NCBI GenBank assembly: GCA_021732365.1
Contig: JAKFVD010000005.1
Coordinates: forward strand, 1-64,000
Length of the DNA: 64,000 nucleotides
From: Methylotenera sp.
GTDB taxonomy: Bacteria > Pseudomonadota > Gammaproteobacteria > Burkholderiales > Methylophilaceae
Reading direction: 5' to 3'
Made by a program: the position numbers and the translations under genes. Under the pieces are notes generated by a model. The model was not told the DNA's origin. It saw nothing but the letters and a program-made list of their open reading frames with translations, and searched no databases. The number at the start of each line of letters is the position of its first letter. Position 1 is the first letter of the stretch. Below, in pieces: positions 9,802 to 18,643 of the stretch.

Positions 9802-10638
9802 ATGCCTGAAAATCCCCCCTACCTCGGTTTTGGCTTAGGTTTACGCACTGAACACTACAACGCAATTTTAGAGTCCAAACCAAATATTGATTGGTTTGAA
9901 GCGATTTCAGAAAATTACATGATACCTGGCGGTAAGCCGCTGCATTATCTAGATCGTATTCGCGAAAATTATCCTGTTGTTATGCATGGTGTCTCACTTT
10001 CTATTGGCTCAACTACGCCGATGGATGCTGATTATTTGCGCGATTTGCGTAAATTGGCCGATCGTATCGAACCTGTCTGGATCTCTGACCATTTGTGTTG
10101 GACTGGAGTGCATGGCCAGAATATGCACGATTTATTACCATTGCCCTATACGGAAGAAACTGCCAATCATGTTGCAGAGCGCATCGGCATTGTGCAAGAT
10201 TATTTGGGTCGCCAAATGCTTATTGAAAACGTATCCAGCTATGCCAGCTATGTAGATTCCAGCATGACAGAGTGGGAGTTTATTAGCTTAATTGCCGAAA
10301 AAGCAGATTGCTTGCTGTTGCTAGATGTGAATAATATTTATGTCAGTAGCTTTAACCATCAATTTGATGCAAAAACCTTTATTGATGGCGTTCCAAAAAA
10401 TCGTGTGCAGCAAATTCATTTAGCAGGCCACCAAAATCATGGCGATTATATTATCGATACGCATGATGCACCTGTGATAGACCCTGTATGGGATTTGTAT
10501 GGTTATGCGCTGTCACGCTTAGGCGCGGTATCAACGATGATAGAGCGCGATGATCAAATGCCTGAACTAGAAGAATTAATACAGGAACTACAAATTGCAC
10601 GCGATATTGCAGCAAAAGAATTAACGGTGGCGGCATGA
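9802..10638 (+). CDS. bufB: MNIO-family (DUF692) peptide-modifying enzyme BufB
   Basis: Multinuclear non-haem iron oxidase, a TIM-barrel enzyme that modifies Cys residues of its precursor peptide. 278 residues, the usual size. Candidate metal ligands lie in conserved blocks: MHGVSLSIG, WISDHLCWTG, LLIENVSSY, LLLDVNNIYVSSFNH, IHLAGHQ, DTHDAPV and MIERDD. Starts GLGLRTEHYNAIL near the N-terminus as in DUF692 proteins. The stop overlaps the bufC start by 4 bases (ATGA), indicating coupling. Substrate assignment to the upstream Cys-repeat protein is from context. Confidence 0.92.
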   Translation: MPENPPYLGFGLGLRTEHYNAILESKPNIDWFEAISENYMIPGGKPLHYLDRIRENYPVVMHGVSLSIGSTTPMDADYLRDLRKLADRIEPVWISDHLCWTGVHGQNMHDLLPLPYTEETANHVAERIGIVQDYLGRQMLIENVSSYASYVDSSMTEWEFISLIAEKADCLLLLDVNNIYVSSFNHQFDAKTFIDGVPKNRVQQIHLAGHQNHGDYIIDTHDAPVIDPVWDLYGYALSRLGAVSTMIERDDQMPELEELIQELQIARDIAAKELTVAA

Positions 10639-11420
10639 GTAATTCCAGCAGCCAATTAGCGCAGCTGCAGTCTGATTTTCAGGCCTATTTAATTGACGCC
10701 ACAAAAGGCGCTGCGTTTAAAAAGTTTATCGTTAACGATAAAAAAGTGGGCGTAACAACCAGATTAGGCATTTATGCAGATGCCTACCGCCTGCGCATTA
10801 TTGAAGCATTAGCAACCAGCTATCCCAAACTGAAAGCCTTGCTGGGCGATGATTTATTTGATGCTACCGCACGCAGTTATATCGATATTTATCCATCTAT
10901 GTATCGCAATATGCGCTGGGTGGGCGATAAAATGCAAACGCATTTAATCAAGACTTTACCGCAACATCCTATTGCTGCTGAGTTGGCTTCTTTTGAATGG
11001 GCGCTGGGATTAGCGTTTGATGCTGAAGATGCGCCAGTGCTGCAATTGCAAGATTTAGCCAGCATTCCGCCAGAAGCATGGGCTGATTTGCAATTGGTAT
11101 TTCATCCATCGGTGCAATTATTACCACTTAAATGGAATGCAGTGCTCACTTGGCAGGCTTTAGACGCGGAAGAAAATCCGCCAGCTGCTCAGCAAATCAA
11201 TGAATCATGCTTGGTTTGGCGCACGAATATGAGCGCGCATTATCAATCACTAGATAGTTTAGAAGACCGAGCCATTAAATTAGTCGCAACAGGTGCAAGT
11301 TTTGGTGGTATGTGTGAATGGCTAGAAGATAAATGCACAGACCAAGAAGCGACTATGCAAGCTGCGCAATATTTGTCTTCTTGGCTCAATCAAGGCTTAA
11401 TAGTAAAAACTGTGGATTAA
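10635..11420 (+). CDS. bufC: BufC, DUF2063 partner of the MNIO enzyme
   Basis: DUF2063 proteins accompany DUF692 enzymes and are thought to bring the precursor peptide to them. 261 residues. The N-terminal domain (about 1-100; LQSDFQAYLIDATKG, GIYADAYRLRIIEALATSYPKLKALLGDDLF) is the DUF2063 signature, and the C-terminal half is a winged-helix-like region of lower conservation. Overlaps bufB by 4 bases. No regulator or sigma factor gene is adjacent, unlike some bufferin loci. Confidence 0.9.
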   Translation: MSNSSSQLAQLQSDFQAYLIDATKGAAFKKFIVNDKKVGVTTRLGIYADAYRLRIIEALATSYPKLKALLGDDLFDATARSYIDIYPSMYRNMRWVGDKMQTHLIKTLPQHPIAAELASFEWALGLAFDAEDAPVLQLQDLASIPPEAWADLQLVFHPSVQLLPLKWNAVLTWQALDAEENPPAAQQINESCLVWRTNMSAHYQSLDSLEDRAIKLVATGASFGGMCEWLEDKCTDQEATMQAAQYLSSWLNQGLIVKTVD

Positions 11421-11458
11421 TGGTTAAGATTGAATAGATTTATTACAGGTAAAAATTA

Positions 11459-11492
11459 GGGTGTTTTAATGTGTTAAGTATTTAAAACACCC
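11459..11492. terminator. Bidirectional terminator between bufC and the DUF1223 gene
   Basis: A perfect 11-bp stem GGGTGTTTTAA / TTAAAACACCC with a 12-base loop lies between two convergent genes. On the minus strand it is followed by a T-rich run (CTAATTTTT), so it best serves the DUF1223 gene and probably also stops bufABC transcription. Confidence 0.7.
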
Positions 11493-11516
11493 CTCAATTT
11501 AAGTGTCTTTTAAAGC

Positions 11517-12305
11517 TTAAGAATCACAGAACTTCAGCGCTAAACTTTGTAAGATTTCACCATTTTGGTTATTTTGTACAAATACCACTGCACCCATATT
11601 TTCAAAGTTATACGCTTTATTTTTCAAATCTGGCTTTAACGTAAAGTTTTTAGTAAACGCATTTTGACTATTCATTTGATATGCGCCAAAGAATTCACGC
11701 ACGACATAATCGTGTTTTAATTCTCTGCCACTGTTTTCGCCTGCATTTACTTTGCTGACTAATTTGTTTTCATAAATCGCCACAAAAACATCGCTATGTT
11801 TGATATCGCTTGGTTTAACCGCTTCTGCATCAACTTTTAGCGTGATTTCACCATTAGCCTGTGTAATTGCGTTTAAACTTAAGTTAGCGCGCGAGGCTAA
11901 TTTTTTGCTTGATTCAACAATACCACTTAAATTTGAGCGATCAGCACCTTTAAAATCACGTCCGTTCATTACAAATTGAGGCGTGTAAACAAAACCTGCA
12001 CGATTAAAAGCGGCTAATTTGCGTTGTCTGGCTGTATATTCTGCGGTTGAAAATTTATCTTTCCAGCCAATATAATCCCAATAATCCACATGAAAAGCCA
12101 ACGGAATGAGTTGGTTAGAATCAGTCCTCAGATTACTTAACCATTTATCAGCTGGCGGGCAGCTGCTACAGCCTTCAGATGTGTAAAGCTCAAGCAAAGG
12201 CACAGTTGAAGCGCCACTTTTGGCAGAGCACTCTGCCGCAATGGCGGACTGGGTGGCGATATTTAACAGGCTAAGGGCGAAAAAAGCTTTAGTAAGAAAG
12301 TGCAT
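11517..12305 (-). CDS. DUF1223 secreted thioredoxin-fold protein
   Basis: Exported protein of unknown function. 262 residues: signal peptide (about 1-23, ending QSAIAA), then VPLLELYTSEGCSSCPPADKWL, where the CSSC motif is the thioredoxin-like active site of DUF1223 proteins, then VDYWDYIGWKDKFS and YTPQFVMNGRDF. The C-terminal half is beta-rich. It lies convergent with the bufferin operon; a link to thiol or copper chemistry is attractive but only inferred from proximity. Confidence 0.85.
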   Translation of the reverse strand: MHFLTKAFFALSLLNIATQSAIAAECSAKSGASTVPLLELYTSEGCSSCPPADKWLSNLRTDSNQLIPLAFHVDYWDYIGWKDKFSTAEYTARQRKLAAFNRAGFVYTPQFVMNGRDFKGADRSNLSGIVESSKKLASRANLSLNAITQANGEITLKVDAEAVKPSDIKHSDVFVAIYENKLVSKVNAGENSGRELKHDYVVREFFGAYQMNSQNAFTKNFTLKPDLKNKAYNFENMGAVVFVQNNQNGEILQSLALKFCDS

Positions 12306-12368
12306 GAGATAACTCCTTTTAAAGTTAGGAGTTAGTCGTCGACATGATGAAAACCTTACAGAAATACT

Positions 12369-12453
12369 CTTTCCCCCATTCTAGGGGGAAAGTTGGATGG
12401 GGGTAATAAAACATCAACCCTCTCCCTAGCCCTCCCCCTATAATGGGGAGGGG
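12369..12453. repeat. REP-like intergenic palindrome (GGGGAGGG type)
   Basis: Two hairpins, 12369-12392 (CTTTCCCCC / GGGGGAAAG, loop ATTCTA) and 12430-12452 (CCCTCCCC / GGGGAGGG, loop CTATAAT), are themselves imperfect reverse complements of one another, giving an 85-base palindromic unit. This pattern is like the C/G-rich REP elements scattered in many proteobacterial genomes. It lies downstream of the ampG-like gene, close to its stop, so it may also end that transcript. Confidence 0.6.
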
Positions 12454-12456
12454 ATT

Positions 12457-13740
12457 TTATAATGATGCTCCGTTTTCCTTAACCGTATTCCAAGGCGCAA
12501 CTTTTAAAAGCAATAACATGCCAGGAATTGCCAAAACAAAACACACGATAAAAAACTTAAACCAGCCAAGATTTTCTACCATATACCCAGTTGCTGCATT
12601 GGCAAACGTGCGCGGAACAGCTGCCAGACTGGTAAACAGCGCAAATTGTGTTGCGGTGTAAAGTGGATGAGTTGTTTGCGCGATATACGCCACAAACGCA
12701 GCAGTGCCAAGCCCCACGCCAAAAGCCTCAACGCCAATCACAATGCCTAGCCACAGTAAACTATGCCCAACGGTAGCTAAGTATGCAAATCCCAATATGG
12801 CAATCATCTGCACAAAACCAAATATCCACAGTGCGCGGTTGATACCAAGTTTAAACATCCATACACCACCCAATAAACCACCAATTACGCTGGGCCATAA
12901 GCCTGCATTTTTTGCAACTAATCCAATCTCGGTTTTGCTAAAGCCCATGTCTAAATAAAATGGTGTGGCTAGTGCAGTTGCCATGCTGTCGCCTAGTTTA
13001 TAAAAGAAAATAAACGCTAGAATTAGCATGGCCGTTTTTAAACCATTGCGTGACATAAACTCTTTAAAAGGCTCTATGACGGCCGCTTTTAATGTTTTCG
13101 GCCTGCCATCTTTTAATGCAGGTTCGCTGACAAAAATCGTCATTAAAATACCGGGTAACATAAACAAAGCGGTAATTAAAAACACACTACTCCAAGCCAT
13201 GTGGTCGGCTAAAATAAGCGAAAGTGAACCAGGTATTAAGCCTGCAATTTTATAAGCGTTTACATGCACCGCGTTACCTAACCCCAACTCGTTATCAATC
13301 AGTAATTCACGGCGATACGCATCCAATACAATATCTTGGGATGCGCTAAAAAACGCCACAACTGTTGCTAAATAAGCAATTGTCCAAATATCTAGCGTGG
13401 GATTAAATGCGCCAAAAGCGGGAATGCTGATGAGCAATAATATTTGCGAAATAATCAGCCAACCACGGCGGCGACCCATGCTAAATAATCCAAACTGTGG
13501 AATATAGCGGTCAAAAAAGGGTGCCCACAAAAATTTCCAAGTAAAGGGCAGGTTAATTAACGCAAATAGACCAATCGCTTTTAGGTTCACACCTTCGCTT
13601 CTTAACCACGCAGGTAAAAGGCTGATTAAGATATAAAGCGGTAAGCCAGAGCTAAAGCCAGTAAAAATGCAAATGAGCATTTTTTTGCTCATCAGTGATT
13701 GCCAAATAGAGGTGTTACTGATTGCGGTGTCGTTTGCCAC
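12457..13740 (-). CDS. ampG: AmpG-like MFS muropeptide permease
   Basis: Inner-membrane carrier of the AmpG family, expected to import GlcNAc-anhydroMurNAc peptides for cell-wall recycling. 427 residues with about 12 membrane helices. Family features: FTGFSSGLPLYILISLLPAWLR, PFTWKFLWAPFFDRY, MGRRRGWLI and FFSASQDIVLDAYRRELL. Third gene after metX-metW on the same strand with a 13-base gap. Substrate is by family, not shown. Confidence 0.85.
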   Translation of the reverse strand: MANDTAISNTSIWQSLMSKKMLICIFTGFSSGLPLYILISLLPAWLRSEGVNLKAIGLFALINLPFTWKFLWAPFFDRYIPQFGLFSMGRRRGWLIISQILLLISIPAFGAFNPTLDIWTIAYLATVVAFFSASQDIVLDAYRRELLIDNELGLGNAVHVNAYKIAGLIPGSLSLILADHMAWSSVFLITALFMLPGILMTIFVSEPALKDGRPKTLKAAVIEPFKEFMSRNGLKTAMLILAFIFFYKLGDSMATALATPFYLDMGFSKTEIGLVAKNAGLWPSVIGGLLGGVWMFKLGINRALWIFGFVQMIAILGFAYLATVGHSLLWLGIVIGVEAFGVGLGTAAFVAYIAQTTHPLYTATQFALFTSLAAVPRTFANAATGYMVENLGWFKFFIVCFVLAIPGMLLLLKVAPWNTVKENGASL

Positions 13741-13753
13741 TATTTAGCTGCCA

Positions 13754-14383
13754 TTACTGAGATTTCAAGCGATACATGGCTAGGTTACCAAATAGGTTTG
13801 GCATAAAGCTAATTTCTTGTGCGTCAGTAATGACCTTACGTTCAAGTATTGAAATATTGTGATTTTTACAAAATTGGTCAAAATCATGAATGGTACAAAG
13901 ATGCACGTTTGGCGTATTAAACCATTCGTAGGGCAGGCTTTTTGAAACAGGCATATTGCCACGCGTGATTTGAATACGGTTGCGCCAATAACCAAAATTA
14001 GGAAATGTGACAATAATTTCGCGTCCTACGCGCAGCATTTCTTGCACAATTGCTTCTGTATTATGCATGGCTTGTAGGGTTTGCGATAGGATTACGGTAT
14101 CAAAAGATTGGTCTTCAAAGCCCGATAAGCCTGCTTCTAAGTCCATTTGAATCACATTGGTACCATTTTGTAAGCAGGCTAGCCAATTTGCATCATCTTT
14201 TTCTACGCCATAGCCTTTAGTTTCCAAGCCACTACGCAAAAATTGCAATAAACTGCCATCGCCACAACCCAAATCTAATACTTTTGAGCCAAAACTCACC
14301 CAGCCCGCGATAATCGCAAAATCTTGACGGTATTTGGTCATTAAATTTGTATTATTTACATTATTTTGAGCGCTACTTAACAC
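13754..14383 (-). CDS. metW: Methionine biosynthesis protein MetW
   Basis: SAM-methyltransferase-like protein that works with MetX; MetX-MetW pairs are found in many proteobacteria. 209 residues with the SAM motif VLDLGCGDGSLLQFL and the MetW-typical GREIIVTFPNFGYWRNR and LPYEWFNTPNVHLCTIHDF. The start is a GTG at 14383, favoured by a GAGGT ribosome site at the very end of metX; the first Met-aligned position of homologues is the ATG at 14341. Three bases separate it from the metX stop. Confidence 0.94.
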   Translation of the reverse strand: MLSSAQNNVNNTNLMTKYRQDFAIIAGWVSFGSKVLDLGCGDGSLLQFLRSGLETKGYGVEKDDANWLACLQNGTNVIQMDLEAGLSGFEDQSFDTVILSQTLQAMHNTEAIVQEMLRVGREIIVTFPNFGYWRNRIQITRGNMPVSKSLPYEWFNTPNVHLCTIHDFDQFCKNHNISILERKVITDAQEISFMPNLFGNLAMYRLKSQ

Positions 14384-14386
14384 GTT

Positions 14387-15511
14387 TTATACCTCAATTT
14401 TTTGTAAATAGGATCGTAAAATGGCATGGTAATGTGCATCGGGCATTAAAAATGCGTCATGACCATGTGCGGCAGTCACTTCGGCGTAGCTAACAGTTAA
14501 TTCGTTATCCAAAAGTGCTTTCACAATTTCGCGCGAGCGCGCAGGCGAAAAACGCCAATCACTGGTGAAAGACACCACCAAAAACTGCGCTTTAGCCACT
14601 TTTAAAGCAGCACTTAAATCGTTATCAAATTCCAGTGCAGGGTCGTAATAATCAAGTGCGCGTGTCATGCGTAAATAGGTATTGGCGTCAAACTCGCCTG
14701 CAAATTTGTCGCCTTGATAGCGCAAATACGATTCCATCTCAAATTCCACGTCAAAACCATACTTAATGGTGTCTTTAAGTTTGCGGCCAAATTTTTCACC
14801 CATCGCATCATCGCTTAAATAAGTGATATGCCCTAGCATGCGTGCGATACGCAAGCCGCGCCGCGGTACCGTGTTATAAGCATAATAATCACCCGCATGA
14901 AACTCAGGGTCGGTCATAATCGCTTGGCGTGCTACTTCATTAAAAGCGATATTTTGTGCGGTTAAATTAGGCGCAGATGCTATGACCAAAGCGTGGCGAA
15001 CCAAGTCTGGGTAGGCAATTGTCCATTGCAAGGCCTGCATGCCGCCTAGACTACCGCCAACCACAGCCGCTAATTGTGAAATACCAAGATAGCTTAAAAG
15101 TCTCGCTTGCGAGTCAACCCAATCTTCAACAGTCACAATCGGGAACCTTGCACCAAACGGCACTTTAGTTTCAGGATTAATGCTAGATGGCCCAGAACTG
15201 CCATGACAGCCACCCAAATTATTAAGCCCAATCACAAAAAATTTATTGGTATCTAATGGCTTGTTCGGGCCAATTAAGTTATCCCACCAGCCCGCATTTT
15301 TGTCGGTTTCTGCATATTTTCCTGCTACATGGTGATTGCCCGAAAGTGCATGGCAAATGATGACGGCATTGCTTTTATCGGCATTCAACGTACCATAGGT
15401 TTCATAAACCAAATGAAATTGCGGCAACACCTCACCGCTTTTTAGCGTCAGTGGTGAATCAAAATACGCAGTGTTGGCTTTAACGATTCCAATTGAATTA
15501 ATTTCTGTCAT
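14387..15511 (-). CDS. metX: Homoserine O-acyltransferase MetX
   Basis: Acylates homoserine (acetyl- or succinyl-CoA) as first step toward methionine. 374 residues, alpha/beta-hydrolase fold. Nucleophile elbow [14 protein letters not shown], acid loop [16 protein letters not shown] and catalytic His in [11 protein letters not shown] are all present; the oxyanion region [11 protein letters not shown] is typical. Whether it uses acetyl- or succinyl-CoA cannot be decided by eye. First gene of metX-metW-ampG. Confidence 0.96.
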   Translation of the reverse strand: MTEINSIGIVKANTAYFDSPLTLKSGEVLPQFHLVYETYGTLNADKSNAVIICHALSGNHHVAGKYAETDKNAGWWDNLIGPNKPLDTNKFFVIGLNNLGGCHGSSGPSSINPETKVPFGARFPIVTVEDWVDSQARLLSYLGISQLAAVVGGSLGGMQALQWTIAYPDLVRHALVIASAPNLTAQNIAFNEVARQAIMTDPEFHAGDYYAYNTVPRRGLRIARMLGHITYLSDDAMGEKFGRKLKDTIKYGFDVEFEMESYLRYQGDKFAGEFDANTYLRMTRALDYYDPALEFDNDLSAALKVAKAQFLVVSFTSDWRFSPARSREIVKALLDNELTVSYAEVTAAHGHDAFLMPDAHYHAILRSYLQKIEV

Positions 15512-15584
15512 ACCGCAATTATACTATTGAAAAGCCTATAAATAACCCCGTTGCTAAGCCTGTCATTCTCAGCATTACCAAGTA

Positions 15585-16439
15585 TCACAGTTTAGATAAC
15601 TGCCCAATTGTTACGCGCAAAATTTCAGCTAAATCTTTAATATGGCTAATTTGACTAAAACCGTTTTCGGCCATAATTTCAGCTACATATTGAGCTTGGT
15701 TATAACCATGCTCAAACATTAGCCAGCCGTTTGGGTTTAAATAATTGGGTGCACTATAAGTAATCCGACGAATATCATCCAAACCATCTCTACCCGACGC
15801 CAATGCAGATAAAGGCTCAAAACGTAAATCACCTTGGTGTAAGTGGATATCATCGGCTTCAATATAGGGTGGATTACTCACAATCACATCAAATTGTTGA
15901 TGGCTTAAACCCAAAAACCAATCACTTGCTATAAATTGAACGTTTTGAATAGTTAAGTTGGTTGCATTTTCAATCGCAACATTAAGCGCCTGTTGAGAGA
16001 TGTCTGAGGCTACCACATTTGATTGCAGGCGATTGTGTGCAATTGCCAACGCAATTGCACCCGTGCCTGTGCCTAAATCCAGTATATTTAAGTGTGCAGT
16101 AACTGGTATTTTTGTTAAGGCTGCCTCCACTAAGGTTTCAGTATCAGGTCTGGGAATCAGCGTATCGTGCGTTACTTTTAAACGCAAACCATAAAATTCG
16201 CGATAACCTATGATATGAGCAATTGGCTCGCCGTTTATGCGTCGATTGAGTAGTGCTTCAAATAAAAGGTAATACTTGTCTGGTAATTCATCATATTCAT
16301 GAGCAATCAACCAAGCACGGTCAACTTGTAACGCGTGTTGTAATAAAAGTTGCGCTTCAAGTTTGGTAGTATGTTGATTTAGTTGGTTAGCATGCGCGAC
16401 TTGATTCGACGCGCAGAGTAGTACATCTTTTACAATCAT
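15585..16439 (-). CDS. prmC: Release-factor glutamine methyltransferase PrmC (HemK)
   Basis: Methylates the glutamine of the GGQ motif in RF1 and RF2. 284 residues: N-terminal helical domain, then SAM motif ILDLGTGTGAIALAIA and the catalytic VSNPPYIE. Its substrate gene prfA is elsewhere in the window (41512), not adjacent as in many relatives. Confidence 0.95.
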   Translation of the reverse strand: MIVKDVLLCASNQVAHANQLNQHTTKLEAQLLLQHALQVDRAWLIAHEYDELPDKYYLLFEALLNRRINGEPIAHIIGYREFYGLRLKVTHDTLIPRPDTETLVEAALTKIPVTAHLNILDLGTGTGAIALAIAHNRLQSNVVASDISQQALNVAIENATNLTIQNVQFIASDWFLGLSHQQFDVIVSNPPYIEADDIHLHQGDLRFEPLSALASGRDGLDDIRRITYSAPNYLNPNGWLMFEHGYNQAQYVAEIMAENGFSQISHIKDLAEILRVTIGQLSKL

Positions 16440-16468
16440 TAATTAAGATAAGTGTATCTACAAATGGC

Positions 16469-16669
16469 TTAAGCAGCAATTTTAGGTTGGCCACTATGAA
16501 AAGGAATCAAACCTGAAGTCACTGCGTCAAGAATCACCATTTGCACAATGCTATTGTCAGCTGCATAGCTTACATTCACATTCCAGTCTTGAGAAGTTTC
16601 ACGGGTAATTTCTTTATCATTAAATATTAGCTCTAAAATATCATCCTCAGGGTAATAAAGTGTTTTCAT
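16469..16669 (-). CDS. DUF2283 small protein
   Basis: 66 residues from MKTLYYPEDDILELIF; the domain is DUF2283 (acidic YDxEDDxL-type start). An alternative start at 16684 adds five residues. The gene begins inside the end of the upstream DUF4258 gene (stop at 16647), so the pair is translationally coupled. Function unknown; a two-gene toxin-antitoxin-like module is a hypothesis. Confidence 0.7.
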   Translation of the reverse strand: MKTLYYPEDDILELIFNDKEITRETSQDWNVNVSYAADNSIVQMVILDAVTSGLIPFHSGQPKIAA

Positions 16670-16922
16670 GTTTAATCCAATCAAAGTGATGCATTACAGT
16701 TTTAATAACTATAAGAGACTCTATTACGACAGCAATACAGAGTAAGTTATCATTTCTACTTGCATAAGATTTAAATATCCACAAATGTGTAGCATCCTTG
16801 TACTTAGTCGTGCCTGTTTCTAAAATATCAAGAATAATATCTTCACTTATCTGCCGCTCTTGCATCCGAATTTTAGCGTGATGGCTGATTCTAATATTCA
16901 ATGAAAATCTTTTGCTATACAT
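16647..16922 (-). CDS. DUF4258 small protein
   Basis: 91 residues with the DUF4258 pattern: ISHHAKIRMQERQIS near the N-terminus, DILETGTTKYKD, and the C-terminal strands AVVIESLIVIKTVMHHFDW. The size and strand pattern recall the RelE/ParE/BrnT-like folds, but no catalytic residues can be named. Coupled to the DUF2283 gene, which overlaps its 3' end. Confidence 0.7.
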   Translation of the reverse strand: MYSKRFSLNIRISHHAKIRMQERQISEDIILDILETGTTKYKDATHLWIFKSYASRNDNLLCIAVVIESLIVIKTVMHHFDWIKHENTLLP

Positions 16923-16994
16923 ATTTTTTTATAATAACGCTTTAGATTAAAATTTAATAGATTAAAACAGTTTTGATTAAAGAAACGGCAATAA

Positions 16995-17020
16995 AAAACG
17001 GCAACCTAAGTTGCCGTTTT
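16995..17020. terminator. Terminator of the porin gene
   Basis: An 11-bp stem AAAACGGCAAC / GTTGCCGTTTT with a 4-base loop CTAA. On the minus strand, the direction of the porin gene whose stop is at 17061, the hairpin is followed by a run of T, as expected for a rho-independent terminator. Confidence 0.85.
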
Positions 17021-17060
17021 ATTTTATTCACTTATTTAAGCAGGCTAAGCCTGCATTAAA

Positions 17061-18371
17061 CTAGAAGAATAAGATTGCGCCTAAAGAGATGTTATCTTCA
17101 TCAACATCAGCGGCACCGCCAGTTGCAACGTTGCTGTTTTGTGCTTCTGACTCAGTTTTTGTGTACTCAGCAACTAAAGTTAAGCTTTTTGTTAATGGGT
17201 GGTATGCACCAAATACCCATGAACTGTTTTTCTCAACTAGAGCACTATTGCGATCTACAGCATTTCCGTCTAAGTTAGATTCACCGTAGCTGGCAACCAC
17301 TTTAGTACCAATGCCCGGGATTTTGTAACCTAATTGAATGTAGCCACCGTCTGAATCACGCTCTTTACCGTTAACATCAATAGCGTCTAATAAAAATCCA
17401 GTAGTACCTGCACCGTCACCGTTGTAATAAGTTGCAACTAGTTCGAAATCGCCTAGTGTTAATTTAGTACCGATGTCCCAGATTGTTGCACGGATTTCTT
17501 GCACGCCCGCTGTAGCAGTTTGAATACCATCAACATTTTGTGTCCAGAAACTAGACCATACTTTGCCGCCTACATCGCCAGCCCATTCGTAAGTCGCTTT
17601 ACCTTGGAAACCAGGTTCACTGTAGTCATACTGTGGACCGCCTACAGGAGTAGTACCAACACCACCCAAAGCACCAAATTGATATGGCTCAACTACAGAA
17701 ACGCCGAATGAGAAACCATTCCAGTTAGGTGATAGGTAAGCAACTTGTGCTGTCCAGTCAGCGTACAGGTAACCAATACCGATACGACCTAATGAAGTGC
17801 CTGAGCTGGTCGCTGTGCGAGCGCCACCTTGGTTTGAACCTGTTCTGTAGTTACCACCAGCAAAGCTAGAACCTGTACCTAAGATAGTGATGTCGTTAAG
17901 AATTGCATCTGAACCAAATAGGCTGATGTCACGACCTAATTTAATTGTACCCCATGATTTGTCACCAAATGTTAAGAATGTTTGACGATTTTCTTGGTCT
18001 GTTGTACGCAATGCACCACCAGTAGATGTACCTGGTTGAATGCTGATGGTGAAACCGATGTCTAAATCGTTTTGACGTGTTTTACCTGAAACTTTTAAAA
18101 AAGCTGGCAACAAACCAGTACGTACATTGCTGATGCTATCATCAGAACCAGCTTGCGCTGAATCAATATTACAAGCTAGACCACCACCAATGCCACGGAA
18201 ACCAGCGCCAGTAGTGCGGTTATCATCGCAAGATGTGTAGTTGTAGAAAGTATTAACGTTACCACCGATGTCAAGAGTCCAATCGCCAGCTGGAATTAAA
18301 ATACCAGCGTTAGCGCTTGAAGCTACAGCTAATAAAGCTGATGCAACTGCTAAATTTAATTTTGTTTTCAT
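17061..18371 (-). CDS. Outer-membrane porin (Gram-negative porin family)
   Basis: Trimeric beta-barrel porin for small hydrophilic solutes. 436 residues. The start at 18371 (MKTKLNLAVASALLAVASSANA) gives a clean signal peptide and has a GGAG ribosome site 7 bases upstream; an upstream in-frame ATG at 18383 is less likely. The mature protein begins GILIPAGDWTLDIGGNVNTFYNY, has many alternating strands rich in Gly and aromatic residues, and ends LGAILFF with the terminal Phe used for BAM assembly. Substrate unknown. Confidence 0.9.
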   Translation of the reverse strand: MKTKLNLAVASALLAVASSANAGILIPAGDWTLDIGGNVNTFYNYTSCDDNRTTGAGFRGIGGGLACNIDSAQAGSDDSISNVRTGLLPAFLKVSGKTRQNDLDIGFTISIQPGTSTGGALRTTDQENRQTFLTFGDKSWGTIKLGRDISLFGSDAILNDITILGTGSSFAGGNYRTGSNQGGARTATSSGTSLGRIGIGYLYADWTAQVAYLSPNWNGFSFGVSVVEPYQFGALGGVGTTPVGGPQYDYSEPGFQGKATYEWAGDVGGKVWSSFWTQNVDGIQTATAGVQEIRATIWDIGTKLTLGDFELVATYYNGDGAGTTGFLLDAIDVNGKERDSDGGYIQLGYKIPGIGTKVVASYGESNLDGNAVDRNSALVEKNSSWVFGAYHPLTKSLTLVAEYTKTESEAQNSNVATGGAADVDEDNISLGAILFF

Positions 18372-18643
18372 ATGAATCTCCAAAAATTTATTTCTTAAAG
18401 TTTGTAACTTAAATTGCCCTTATTTTTAATATTATTAATAATAAAAATAAGAAAGTTCACCAACTTTCCCAATAAAACGTACTACTATTTATTGACTAAG
18501 AAGGTTTACACAGTATGCCAAAGATGCTGTTTTTACGGCAAGGTTTTTGTGACTTTTAGGGTTGGTTAATACTAATTGTTGTTTATATGCAACATTTTTT
18601 ACTATTGGTTTAGTTGTTTATTCGTTAACGATGTGGATATACG
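18372..18643. promoter_or_regulatory. Porin upstream region with a short palindrome
   Basis: This 272-base AT-rich spacer between the dGTPase stop and the porin start must carry the porin promoter. An inverted repeat GAAAGTT / AACTTTC with a 4-base spacer lies at 18451-18468, about 80 bases upstream of the porin start; it could be an operator or leader hairpin. No convincing -35/-10 pair was identified. Confidence 0.3.
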
